This document shows, piece after piece, positions 56,039 through 64,000 of a stretch of DNA of 64,000 nt. This DNA is from Lysobacteraceae bacterium PS02340 (GTDB lineage: Bacteria > Pseudomonadota > Gammaproteobacteria > Xanthomonadales > Xanthomonadaceae): positions 62,001 to 126,000 of the forward strand of contig JASCOC010000011.1 of assembly GCA_029959605.1 (NCBI GenBank), written 5' to 3'. The translations under genes and the position numbers were made by a program. The notes beneath the pieces were generated by a model. That model was not told where the DNA came from and made no database searches. It saw only the letters and a program-made list of their open reading frames with translations. The stretch's first letter is position 1. Each line of letters opens with the position of its first letter.

Positions 56039-56110
56039 TTAATGGCGCCCGTTTCGTGTCCTGCGCGGCCGGCGGAGCGGACATCCGGCGGCCGCGTCAT
56101 CGTTCATTCG

Positions 56111-56842
56111 ATGGCGGTCGGTTATGCTGCAACGCAACATCCGCCGTTCGCGCTCGTGTCCGCCATTCACGCCAAACCGTCCCAGCCCGATCCGCACGAC
56201 GCCGCCGAAGCCGAAGCGGCCGTCGCCGTGGCCGCGCCCGAGCCTTCGGCGCAGCGGCACACGCTGGTCGAAGACGTGCAGGGCCTGGTGCTGGCCAGTC
56301 TGGTCGGCGCGCTCGGCATGTCGATCTTGGCCACTGGCGGCCTGCTGGTCGGCGGCATCGCCGGCGTGTCGCTGCTGGTGCACTACGCCAGCGGCTGGAA
56401 CTTCGGCCTGCTGTTCGTGCTGATCAACCTGCCGTTCTACTGGATCGCGGTGCGGCGCATGGGCTGGGAATTCACCCTCAAGACCTTTCTCGCAGTCGGC
56501 GTGACCGGCTTCGTCGCCGACGCGATTCCGCGCTGGGCCGCGTTTGAATCGATGAGCCCCGCGTTCTCGGCGATCTTCGGCGGCGCCCTGGTGGGCATGG
56601 GCATCCTGTCCTTCATCCGCCATCGCGCGAGTCTGGGCGGCGTGGGCATCGTCGTGGTCTGGCTGCAGCGCAGCCGCGGCTGGAGCGCGGGCAAGCTGCA
56701 GATGGGATTCGACACCGTGCTGATGCTGGTCGCGCTGACGATCGTGCCGCCCGCGCAGGTGCTGTACTCCGCGCTCGGCGTGCTGGTGCTCAATCTGGTG
56801 CTGCTGTTCAACCACCGGCCCGGGCGCTACATGGGCGCCTGA
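56111..56842 (+). CDS. YitT-family membrane protein
   Basis: 243 residues from ATG 56111, or about 228 from a GTG at 56156; neither has a clear ribosome site. After an alanine-rich tail of about 50 residues it has five or six membrane helices: ILATGGLLVGGIAGVSLLVHYAS, LLFVLINLPFYWIAVRRMG, FLAVGVTGFVAD, FSAIFGGALVGMGI and VLYSALGVLVLNLVLL. It lacks the cytosolic domain of many Bacillus YitT proteins. Function in the family is unsettled. Divergent from the TonB receptor. Confidence 0.8.
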   Translation: MAVGYAATQHPPFALVSAIHAKPSQPDPHDAAEAEAAVAVAAPEPSAQRHTLVEDVQGLVLASLVGALGMSILATGGLLVGGIAGVSLLVHYASGWNFGLLFVLINLPFYWIAVRRMGWEFTLKTFLAVGVTGFVADAIPRWAAFESMSPAFSAIFGGALVGMGILSFIRHRASLGGVGIVVVWLQRSRGWSAGKLQMGFDTVLMLVALTIVPPAQVLYSALGVLVLNLVLLFNHRPGRYMGA

Positions 56843-56948
56843 GGGCGACGCTTCTGCGGCGCGACGACGTGCGCGGCCACCTCGGACATTCAGCCTGCGC
56901 TGCATAGACTCGGAGCCATCGGCCCGCCGGGCCCACGGGAAGTCTTCG

Positions 56949-57560
56949 ATGCGCCGGATCGTCCTCGCACCTCTGCTGTGTCTCGCACTCGCCGCGCCGG
57001 GCATCGCGTCCGCGCAGCAGTACGAAATCGACCTGTCGCGTCTCGATCCGGCCGCGGTGCTGTCGACCGGTGGCGACGTGTTGCGTCGCGCCTCGGCGCA
57101 ATCGGTCGACGACCTGTTCCAGGCCGTGCTGCAGTCCTCGCGAGAGCCGAAGGAATCGCGCGCGCTGTGCGCCCTGTTCGAGCCCGATGCGCGTCGCGAT
57201 CTCGCCGCGTTCCAGCGCACCGTCGACACGCTCGGTCCGGCCAGCCGCAACCGCTTCGCGAATGCGTTCACCAATGTCGCGATGAGCGGTCTGCAGGGAC
57301 AGCCGCAGACCTATGATCCCGCCGTGGCGCAACAGGTGCTGCGGTCCGCGGCGATCACCGCGACCTTGCTGCACGACGGTTTCATGCTCGGCCTGACGTC
57401 GACCGGTACCGACGATGCGAGTCGTCAGGCGCGCTGCCGTTCGTTCCGGCAGATGGTCGACGTGCTCAAGGACCAGCCGCAACCGCAACGCGTGCTCGCG
57501 ACGCGCTGGCTGCTCAACGAAGGTCTGACCCTCGTCGCCGACGCGCAACCGGCCGGTTGA
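56949..57560 (+). CDS. Exported protein of unknown function
   Basis: 203 residues. Signal peptide to IASAQ, then a mostly helical body with two cysteines (ALCALF and ARCRSF) that could form a disulfide in the periplasm. No family recognised. GGAAG sits before the ATG. Same strand as, but separate from, the YitT gene. Confidence 0.6.
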   Translation: MRRIVLAPLLCLALAAPGIASAQQYEIDLSRLDPAAVLSTGGDVLRRASAQSVDDLFQAVLQSSREPKESRALCALFEPDARRDLAAFQRTVDTLGPASRNRFANAFTNVAMSGLQGQPQTYDPAVAQQVLRSAAITATLLHDGFMLGLTSTGTDDASRQARCRSFRQMVDVLKDQPQPQRVLATRWLLNEGLTLVADAQPAG

Positions 57561-57822
57561 TTCGATGCGTGTGTGATGCGCCGGGCGATCGCGTGATGCG
57601 TCGTCCGATCGTCATATCGGGATCGATGTGGCTCGCGTACACTGAACGCTCTTCACACGCCGGCCATCCGGCGCACTGCGTTCGGAGTGCGACGGGAGCG
57701 CGGCCTGCGTGTATTCCACGCCTGATCCAGCCCGACTGTTCGGTGTCCGTGCAGTCCGATTGATCGTGCTCGCCGACCGCGGGCATTCGCGTCCGTGCAC
57801 GATCACGAAAGGCAGTGGCCTC

Positions 57823-58077
57823 ATGCAAGACGCGACGGTTCCTCCGGCGCCCCCCGGACGCGTGCGCACGCCACGTCAGGTGGTGCGCGATCTGCTCAAG
57901 CAATTGCAGAGCCGCCCCTTCAGCGGCGCGCGGACGTTCGAATGGACCGTCGACGTGCGCGGCATGACCGACGCGGGCTTCGAGGAGACCGTGGCGATGC
58001 TGGCGTCGCGTGGGTACCGGGCCGAGTACACGCCCAACGACATCCCCGGATTCGCGCACTTCATCCTGCGCTGGTGA
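57823..58077 (+). CDS. Small protein of unknown function
   Basis: 84 residues starting MQDATVPP at 57823, preceded by GAAAGGCAG. Positively charged helix (TPRQVVRDLLKQLQSRPF) followed by FEWTVDVRGMTDAGFEETVAMLASRGYRAEY, a strand-helix-strand pattern. No signal peptide. A longer frame from 57709 is unlikely. The 262 bp before it (57561-57822) hold no other convincing feature. Confidence 0.55.
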   Translation: MQDATVPPAPPGRVRTPRQVVRDLLKQLQSRPFSGARTFEWTVDVRGMTDAGFEETVAMLASRGYRAEYTPNDIPGFAHFILRW

Positions 58078-58095
58078 GCGCATGCGTCGGTGCGA

Positions 58096-58512
58096 TCAGC
58101 CGACCTGCGCGATCCAGTCTTCGAGATTGTAGTAATTCGTGACGCGCGCGATGCGCCCGTCGCGGATGTCGAAGAACGCGCCGCCCGGCAGCACGTAGCG
58201 CTGGCCGTTCGCGGTCGGCAGGCCGGCGTCGTCGGCGATGTAGGCGCCGTGCACCACGTACTCGGCAGCGGCGCGTGCGCCATCCAGTGACGCCATGACG
58301 ACGACGTCCTCCAGCCGCTCGCGATAGCTCGCGTCCATGCGCTGCATGAAGGCGACGAAGGCCGCGCGCCCGGTTTCGCGTGCGCCCTGGTTGAGATCGT
58401 GCGCGACGTCGTCGGTCAGCAGCGCGAGCATCGCGTCGCGATCGCCGGCATTGAACGCGGCGTAGTAGGCCTGCACCAGCTGCAGTGCGCTGGCCTGTGG
58501 GGTTCCGGTCAT
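58096..58512 (-). CDS. SnoaL/ketosteroid isomerase-like protein
   Basis: 138 residues. NTF2-like pattern: LVQAYYAAFNAGDRDAMLALLTDDVAHDLN at the start and YVLPGGAFFDIRDGRIARVTNYYN at the end. Such proteins fold as a cone-shaped barrel and bind small molecules; the activity is unknown. Its start overlaps the end of the YdcF-like gene by four bases, so they are coexpressed. Confidence 0.82.
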   Translation of the reverse strand: MTGTPQASALQLVQAYYAAFNAGDRDAMLALLTDDVAHDLNQGARETGRAAFVAFMQRMDASYRERLEDVVVMASLDGARAAAEYVVHGAYIADDAGLPTANGQRYVLPGGAFFDIRDGRIARVTNYYNLEDWIAQVG

Positions 58513-59135
58513 CGTCTGATTGCCTCTCGGGCCGCGTCCCACAGGTCGCGATGGAAGAAGTACACCTCGCGCAGCAGGAACTCGCGTTGGGTGCGGAAGG
58601 TGCGGAAACGCGTCGATGGGGTCGGCGAGCCGAGCGCGTCGATGCCCAGCCGTTCGCTGGCGCGCAGCGCGCGCGCCATGTGCAGCGGATCGCTGACGAT
58701 GATCACGCGATGCAGGCGATGGTCCTGCAACAGGCGCCGGGTCTCGACGAGATTTTCCAGCGTCGTGCGCGAACGCGATTCGATCAGGATCGCCGATTCG
58801 GGAATGTCCCGACGCAACGCATACCGCCGCGCGACCTGCGATTCGGAGAAGCGCGCCTTCGCGCCGCCGTAGCCGCCGGTGAAGATCAGCGTCTTCGCAT
58901 GGCCGGCGCGATAGAGATCGAGGCCGTGATCGATGCGGGCTTCGAATACCGGCGAGGGTTGCGCGTCGTAGGCGGCCGCGCCGAGCACGACGATGGCATC
59001 GGCCGGACCCGCCTCGTCGCGATTGCCGACGTGCACGATCCACGCGGCCACGCCCAGCAGCCAGATGGCCAGCAGCAGCACCAGCCAGAAGACGAAACGG
59101 AAGAAGCGGCGCATGGGGCCGCGTTTGCGCTTCAT
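58509..59135 (-). CDS. YdcF/DUF218-family membrane protein
   Basis: 208 residues. One N-terminal membrane segment (FVFWLVLLLAIWLLGVAAWIV), then the DUF218 domain with DAIVVLGAAAYDAQPSPVF, IFTGGYGG, ARFSESQVARRYALRRDIP, ESRSRTTLENLVETRRLL and VIIVSDPLHMARALR. Homologues include SanA/YdcF, linked to envelope permeability. Chemistry not established. Upstream of and coupled to the SnoaL-like gene. Confidence 0.87.
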   Translation of the reverse strand: MKRKRGPMRRFFRFVFWLVLLLAIWLLGVAAWIVHVGNRDEAGPADAIVVLGAAAYDAQPSPVFEARIDHGLDLYRAGHAKTLIFTGGYGGAKARFSESQVARRYALRRDIPESAILIESRSRTTLENLVETRRLLQDHRLHRVIIVSDPLHMARALRASERLGIDALGSPTPSTRFRTFRTQREFLLREVYFFHRDLWDAAREAIRR

Positions 59136-59151
59136 GGACTGCGCGCGCCGG

Positions 59152-60132
59152 TCATGACAGCCACAGCAGGCGATCGGGATCGACGTTGCCGCCGCTGAGC
59201 ACCAGGCCTACGCGCAGACCGGCGAAGCGCGAGCGGTTGGCGAGCACGGCGGCCAGCGCGATGGCCGACGACGGTTCGACCAGCTGCTTGGTGTGCACCG
59301 CGATCCGGCGCATCGCCGCGACGGTGTCGGCATCGTCCACCGCGATCACCTCGACCGGCGTGCCGTCGCTGCTGCGATGCGCGCGCAGGATCTCGAAGTT
59401 CGGCGCGCCCAGCAGGCCGCGCAGTCCGTCGCAGACGGTGTCCGGCACGAGCGTGTCGACGCGCGCGCCTGCCTGCAGCGAGCGCAGGGTGTCGTCGGCG
59501 CCGCGCGGCTCGGCCAGCACCAGGTGCGTGGCCGGCGACGCGTATCGCAGCGCCAGCGCCGTGCCTGAGGCCAGCCCGCCGCCGCCGACCGGCACCACCA
59601 GCACGTCGAGCGGCCCGGCCGCGTGCAGCAGTTCCAGCGCCGCCGTGCCCTGGCCGGCAATGACGTCGTGGTGGGTGTAGGGATGGATCAGCGTCGCGCC
59701 GGTCTGCACGCGCAGGCGTTCGCAGGCCGCCTCGCGCGCGGCGAGCGTCGGCGCGCAGTGGTGCAGCACGGCGCCATAGCCGGCGATCGCCGCGAGCTTC
59801 GCCGCCACCGCGCCTTCCGGCACGACGACGTGGCAGACCAGGCCGCGCGACGCGGCCGCCAGTGCCAGCGCCGCACCGTGGTTGCCGGAGGAGTGCGTCA
59901 CCACGCCGTGCGCGGCCGCGTCCGTGCCCAGCGACCACACCGCATTGGTGGCCCCGCGGAACTTGAACGCACCCGCGCGCTGCAGATGTTCGGCCTTGAA
60001 CTGCAGCGTGCAGCCGGCCGCATCGTCCAAGGTGCGGGCCCGCAGCACCGGCGTGAGATGCGCGTGGCCGGCGATGCGCGCGGCCGCGGCCAGCACATCG
60101 TCCGGCGTCGGCAGGGAAATCGTGTCCGTCAT
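59152..60132 (-). CDS. Threonine dehydratase/serine racemase-like PLP enzyme
   Basis: 326 residues. Fold-type II PLP enzyme: the lysine is in GAFKFRGATNAV, SSGNHGAALALAAA is the phosphate-side loop, PVGGGGLASGTALAL is the glycine loop, and LSGGNVD closes the C terminus. There is no regulatory ACT domain, as in catabolic threonine dehydratases and serine racemases. It deaminates or racemises a hydroxy-amino acid; which one is not assignable. Confidence 0.88.
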   Translation of the reverse strand: MTDTISLPTPDDVLAAAARIAGHAHLTPVLRARTLDDAAGCTLQFKAEHLQRAGAFKFRGATNAVWSLGTDAAAHGVVTHSSGNHGAALALAAASRGLVCHVVVPEGAVAAKLAAIAGYGAVLHHCAPTLAAREAACERLRVQTGATLIHPYTHHDVIAGQGTAALELLHAAGPLDVLVVPVGGGGLASGTALALRYASPATHLVLAEPRGADDTLRSLQAGARVDTLVPDTVCDGLRGLLGAPNFEILRAHRSSDGTPVEVIAVDDADTVAAMRRIAVHTKQLVEPSSAIALAAVLANRSRFAGLRVGLVLSGGNVDPDRLLWLS

Positions 60133-60272
60133 GGCACAAGCGTAACGGAGCGACCCCGGCGAATCACAGGCCGGACGCGGGATGAAGCGACCCGCACGTG
60201 GTCGAAACGCTTAAGGGCGGATTCAATGCTGCAGGCGGATTCTGGCTGCCTGATCGACAGGGGTGGACCGAC

Positions 60273-61040
60273 ATGATCCGCAAGGCTTTTCTGCTCGTTG
60301 CCTGCATGACGCTCGCCGGCTGTGCGACCTACGGCTACCGCGGCGGTAGTGGCGATTACTACTACGGCTCGCCCGGCACCACCTACCGTCACTACGGCGC
60401 GCCTTACGGCAGCCTCGGTTACGGCCGCGGCTATGGCTGGTACGGCGGCGCGGGTTACGGCGTGCCCTACGGGCGCTACGACGCGTGGAACCGCTATCCC
60501 TACGGCTACGGCGGCGGCTATTACCGGCCGCCGCCGGTGATCGTGCGTCCGGTGTATCCCGGTCGTCCGGGCGGGCATCGTCCCGATCGTCCGCCGTACG
60601 GGCACGGGCGCCCGGACCGGCCCGACCGTCCGGGCTGGGGCGACGGTCGTCCCAACCGACCCGATCGTCCCGGCTGGGGGGACGGCCGACCGGACCGTCC
60701 CGATCGTCCCGGCATGGGGCGCCCGGACCGCCCTGATCGCCCATGGGCCGGTCGCCCCGACCGTCCGGATCGCCCAGGCTTCGGCGGTCGTCCGCCCAGC
60801 GGTGGCGAGACCGGTCGTCCGGGTCGTCCCGGCGGTGGCTGGAGTGGTCGTCCGCCACGTGGGGATGGACCGGGGCGGCCGGAAGGTCAGCGCCCCGAGC
60901 GACCGTCGCGTCCGGAATTCCAGCGTCCGCAGCAGGCCGCGCCCGTGAGCCGCCCGCCGCCGGCGCGCACCGAATCGCGTCCGAGCCCGCGCGGCGAAAG
61001 GCGGACCACGATCACACCCCGGGAAGTCGAGCCGATTTAG
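60273..61040 (+). CDS. Gly/Arg/Pro/Asp repeat lipoprotein
   Basis: 255 residues. The leader ends in LAGCATYG, a classic lipobox. A YG-rich part (residues 20-95) is followed by tandem GRPDRPDRPGWGD-like repeats (about 105-190) and a basic R/P/G-rich end. Low complexity; likely an unfolded surface or periplasmic chain able to bind acidic polymers. Start MIRKAF at 60273 is chosen for the leader. No family recognised. Confidence 0.7.
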   Translation: MIRKAFLLVACMTLAGCATYGYRGGSGDYYYGSPGTTYRHYGAPYGSLGYGRGYGWYGGAGYGVPYGRYDAWNRYPYGYGGGYYRPPPVIVRPVYPGRPGGHRPDRPPYGHGRPDRPDRPGWGDGRPNRPDRPGWGDGRPDRPDRPGMGRPDRPDRPWAGRPDRPDRPGFGGRPPSGGETGRPGRPGGGWSGRPPRGDGPGRPEGQRPERPSRPEFQRPQQAAPVSRPPPARTESRPSPRGERRTTITPREVEPI

Positions 61041-61422
61041 GGCTTGCGCTGGCTAGAGCGGCGGAGGAAGCTTGCGCCCGAGTGACCGGCTGCGTCGGTT
61101 TCCGACGAAATGGTCACACCAGCTGTCGACGCCCGGCGGGGGAATACCGGATCCCCCCTGTTCCGCCTCCGCCGGGTGTCGGCTCTTGATCCGCGCATCT
61201 CCCCCGATGCACCGGTCACGAGCCCCAAAAAGATGGGGCCGGATGTCCCCCGACATCCGGCCCCGTGCTTCCCCGCAGCGTACTTGGCCAGCCCTGTTCC
61301 AATTCCGGCCGCGCCCCCCTTTCAGACGCTTGCCGCTGCGGGTGCGCCCACAACCACGCAGAAACTGTGCCAACTGTGGCGCGGTTCTGACGTGCGCCGC
61401 CGAACTCGCGGATAATCGCCCC
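61041..61422. other. Gap before mnmG
   Basis: 382 bp without a convincing gene. It holds a perfect 13-bp hairpin (61235-61264) described separately and must contain the promoter of mnmG, but no clear promoter boxes were recognised. Confidence 0.45.
61227..61264 (-). terminator. Terminator-like hairpin pointing to the minus strand
   Basis: Stem 61235-61247 with 61252-61264 (13 bp, loop CCCC). Read on the minus strand it is followed by ATCTTTTT (A-run at 61227-61231). On the plus strand there is no T run. No minus-strand gene ends here, so what it terminates is unclear. Confidence 0.6.
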
Positions 61423-63312
61423 ATGTCCAACGACTTCCACAGCTACGACGTCATCGTCGTCGGCGGCGGCCATGCCGGCACCGAGGCCGCGCTCGCGTCC
61501 GCGCGCGCCGGCGCCCGCACGCTGCTGCTCACCCACAACGTCGAAACCATCGGCGTCATGAGCTGCAACCCGGCGATCGGCGGCATCGGCAAGGGCCATC
61601 TGGTGCGCGAGATCGACGCGCTCGGCGGCGTGATGGCGCGCGCCGCGGACGCGGCCGGGATCCAGTGGCGTCGGCTCAATGCATCGAAGGGCCCAGCGGT
61701 GCGCGCGACGCGTTGCCAGGCCGACCGCAATCTCTATCGCGCGTTCGTGCGCCGCGCCGTGGAAGCGCAGCCGAATCTGACGGTCTTCCAGTCGGCGGTC
61801 GATGACCTCGTCATCGAAGGCGACGCCGTCCGCGGCGCGATCACCCAGACCGGCCTGCGCTTCGACGCGCCGGCGGTGGTGCTGACCGCCGGCACGTTCC
61901 TCGCCGGGCGCATCCACATCGGCGAGGCGCAATCGGCCGGCGGCCGCGCGGGCGATCCGCCTGCCGCCACGCTCGCCGCGCGCCTGCGTGAGCGCCCGTT
62001 CGTCGTCGACCGTCTGAAGACCGGCACCCCGCCGCGGATCGACGGCCGCACGCTCGACTACGCCGCGATGACCATCCAGCCGGGCGACGATCCGCGTCCG
62101 GTGTTCTCCTTCATGGGCACACGCGACGACCATCCGCGGCAGGTGCCGTGCTGGATCACGCACACCACCGAACGCACGCACGAGATCATCCGCGGCGCGC
62201 TGCACCGCTCGCCGATCTACTCGGGCCAGATCGAAGGCATTGGTCCGCGTTACTGTCCGTCGATCGAAGACAAGGTGGTGCGTTTCGCCGACAAGGCCAG
62301 CCATCAGATCTTCGTCGAGCCCGAAGGCCTCGATGTCGCCGAGATCTATCCCAACGGCATCTCGACCTCGCTGCCGTTCGACGTGCAGCTCGAAGTCGTC
62401 CGCAGCATCACCGGCTTCGAGCACGCGCACATCACCCGCGCCGGCTATGCGATCGAATACGACTTCTTCGATCCGCGCGGGCTCAGGAACACGCTCGAGA
62501 CGCGCGCCGTCGCCGGCCTGTATTTCGCCGGCCAGATCAACGGCACCACCGGCTACGAGGAAGCCGCCGCGCAGGGCCTGCTCGCCGGCGTCAACGCCGC
62601 GCGCCAGGTGCGCGGTCTTGATGCCTGGAGTCCGCGCCGCGACCAGGCCTACATCGGCGTGCTGGTCGACGATCTGATCACCCACGGCACCAAGGAGCCA
62701 TACCGCATGTTCACCAGCCGCGCCGAATACCGGCTGCAGCTGCGCGAGGACAATGCGGACCTGCGCCTGACCGAAGCGGGCCGCAGTCTCGGTCTCGTCG
62801 ACGACGCGCGCTGGGCGCGCTTCGATGCCAAACGCGAAAGCGTCGAGCGCGAGACCGCGCGTCTGCGTGGCCTGTGGGCGTCGCCGCGGAACACGATCGG
62901 CCACGATGTCGTCGCGACGCTGGGCATCGAACTGCGCCGCGAGAGCAACGGGATCGACCTGCTGCGTCGTCCCGAACTCGGCTACGCCGATCTCATGCGT
63001 GTGCCCGCGATCGGGCCGGGTGTCGAGGAAGCCGATGTCGCCGAGCAGGTCGAGATCGAAGCCAAGTATTCCGGCTATCTCGATCGGCAGCGCGTCGAGA
63101 TCGAACGCCAGCAACGTCAGGAAACGACGGAGATCGCCGAGACCTTCGACTACGCGCAGGTGCGCGGCCTGTCGGCGGAGATCGCGCAGAAGCTCGCGCA
63201 GGTGCGCCCGCTCACCGTCGGTCAGGCGCAGCGCATTCCCGGCATGACACCGGCGGCGATCTCGCTGCTGCTGGTGCATCTGGAACGCGCACGGCGCACA
63301 CACGCGGCCTGA
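61423..63312 (+). CDS. mnmG: tRNA uridine-5-carboxymethylaminomethyl modification enzyme MnmG
   Basis: 629 residues. With MnmE it modifies the wobble uridine of several tRNAs, using FAD. The FAD motif [82 protein letters not shown] and [18 protein letters not shown] are all present. Length is standard. Start MSNDFHS at 61423. mnmE is not in the window. Confidence 0.96.
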   Translation: MSNDFHSYDVIVVGGGHAGTEAALASARAGARTLLLTHNVETIGVMSCNPAIGGIGKGHLVREIDALGGVMARAADAAGIQWRRLNASKGPAVRATRCQADRNLYRAFVRRAVEAQPNLTVFQSAVDDLVIEGDAVRGAITQTGLRFDAPAVVLTAGTFLAGRIHIGEAQSAGGRAGDPPAATLAARLRERPFVVDRLKTGTPPRIDGRTLDYAAMTIQPGDDPRPVFSFMGTRDDHPRQVPCWITHTTERTHEIIRGALHRSPIYSGQIEGIGPRYCPSIEDKVVRFADKASHQIFVEPEGLDVAEIYPNGISTSLPFDVQLEVVRSITGFEHAHITRAGYAIEYDFFDPRGLRNTLETRAVAGLYFAGQINGTTGYEEAAAQGLLAGVNAARQVRGLDAWSPRRDQAYIGVLVDDLITHGTKEPYRMFTSRAEYRLQLREDNADLRLTEAGRSLGLVDDARWARFDAKRESVERETARLRGLWASPRNTIGHDVVATLGIELRRESNGIDLLRRPELGYADLMRVPAIGPGVEEADVAEQVEIEAKYSGYLDRQRVEIERQQRQETTEIAETFDYAQVRGLSAEIAQKLAQVRPLTVGQAQRIPGMTPAAISLLLVHLERARRTHAA

Positions 63313-63366
63313 GCAACGCTCCTCCGGGTCACGCGTCGTCGTCGACGCTTCGTTCCAGGGTGTGTC

Positions 63367-64000
63367 ATGTCCAGTGGTCCTAGACGTTCCGGATTCCGTC
63401 CCGACACCGAGGCGGGTGCGCTGCGGTTGTCCATTGCGGCCACGGTGGTGGTGTCGGCGCTGGGCATCGGCTTCGGTCTGCTGTCGGGCTCGTTCTCGAT
63501 TGTCTTCGACGGCGTGTACTCGCTCGTCGATGGCGTGATGACATCGGTGGCGCTACTGGTCGCCAATCTGATCGCGGCGTCCACGGCCGCGGGTGCGGGC
63601 GGACGTCGCCTGGTCCAGCGCTTCACGATGGGGTTCTGGCATCTCGAGCCGATGGTGCTCGGCGTCAACGGACTGTTGCTGACCGGCGCGGCGGTCTACG
63701 CGTTCATTACCGCGATCGGCGTGTTGCTGTCGGGCGGTCGCGCGCTGAATTTCGATCAGGCGATCGTCTACGCCGTGCTGACCTTGAGCATCTGTCTCGG
63801 GATGGGGCTGCTGGGCCTGCGCACGAACCGCAGACTGAAATCGGACTTCGTCGCGCTCGATGCGAAAGGCTGGTTGATGTCGGGCGCGATCACCGCATCG
63901 CTGCTGGTCGCGTTCGTCGTGGGCGTCGCGGTCGAGGGCACGGAGCTGGCCTGGATCTCGCCCTACATCGACCCCACGGTGCTGGCACTGGTGTGCCTGG
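63367..64000 (+). CDS. Cation diffusion facilitator family protein (partial)
   Basis: At least 211 residues, cut by the window end. The first membrane helix is followed by LLSGSFSIVFDGVYSLVDGVMTS, with the aspartate pair (DGVYSLVD) typical of the metal site in this family, then FWHLEPMVLGVNG and KSDFVALDAKGWLMSG, which carries the second metal-site aspartate. It should export a divalent metal ion. Which metal cannot be said from a partial sequence. Confidence 0.82.
   Translation, partial: MSSGPRRSGFRPDTEAGALRLSIAATVVVSALGIGFGLLSGSFSIVFDGVYSLVDGVMTSVALLVANLIAASTAAGAGGRRLVQRFTMGFWHLEPMVLGVNGLLLTGAAVYAFITAIGVLLSGGRALNFDQAIVYAVLTLSICLGMGLLGLRTNRRLKSDFVALDAKGWLMSGAITASLLVAFVVGVAVEGTELAWISPYIDPTVLALVCL

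Overview
The window looks like chromosome from a high-GC Xanthomonadaceae bacterium of the Lysobacter/Luteimonas type. This rests on gene content (gpmI-envC-S41 protease block, egtB-egtD pair, TonB-dependent receptor and DcaP-type porin, many small GC-rich palindromic repeats) and is not proven by a marker gene. There is no phage, transposase, integrase or CRISPR array in view. The one tRNA is tRNA-Arg(CCG).

Region 1 (1-7.2 kb) is the most unusual part. Three cytosolic-type alpha/beta-hydrolases with a GHSxGGG serine motif and no signal peptide alternate, all on the plus strand, with three ankyrin-repeat proteins that carry lipoprotein-like leaders: lipase-ankyrin, lipase-ankyrin, lipase-ankyrin. 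The layout is what one expects of duplicated antibacterial lipase effectors with periplasmic immunity proteins. The second and third lipases have glycine-rich or 11-residue-repeat C-terminal extensions that the first lacks.

Region 2 (7.2-25.6 kb) is mostly housekeeping: a TPR protein, two small families (DUF938, DUF3253), ergothioneine synthesis (egtD-egtB), a proline-rich lipoprotein, a HAD phosphatase with a MAPEG protein, an M28 peptidase, a repeat-built periplasmic protein, gpmI, an EnvC-type murein hydrolase activator, a DUF559 nuclease embedded in palindromic repeats, an S41 protease, a fluoride channel, tRNA-Arg, ugd and ubiA. The gaps hold several families of dispersed repeats.

Region 3 (25.6-35.9 kb) is catabolic: two LysR regulators, an outer-membrane channel plus Tat-exported GMC oxidoreductase, then an AtuA/DUF4387 pair with two aldehyde dehydrogenases and an SDR dehydrogenase. 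The substrate is not evident.

Region 4 (36-44 kb) has a GAF-GGDEF-EAL c-di-GMP enzyme, comF, and a tightly overlapped biotin operon bioB-bioF-bioH-bioC, with two membrane-protein genes built into it.

Region 5 (44-53.9 kb) has an amino-acid permease, an IclR regulator, a cupin protein and, divergently, an aromatic-acid-type MFS transporter, 4-oxalocrotonate tautomerase, 2-oxopentenoate hydratase, acylating acetaldehyde dehydrogenase, 4-hydroxy-2-oxovalerate aldolase, oxalocrotonate decarboxylase and a DcaP-type porin. Together these turn 2-hydroxymuconate into pyruvate and acetyl-CoA. No ring-cleavage dioxygenase is present. Two matching 17-bp palindromes sit in the divergent promoter region.

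Region 6 (53.9-64 kb) has a TonB-dependent receptor divergent from a YitT-family membrane protein across a perfect palindrome, small unknown proteins, a YdcF-type protein, a PLP-dependent threonine/serine dehydratase-like enzyme, a repeat-rich lipoprotein, mnmG, and the start of a cation diffusion facilitator that runs off the window.
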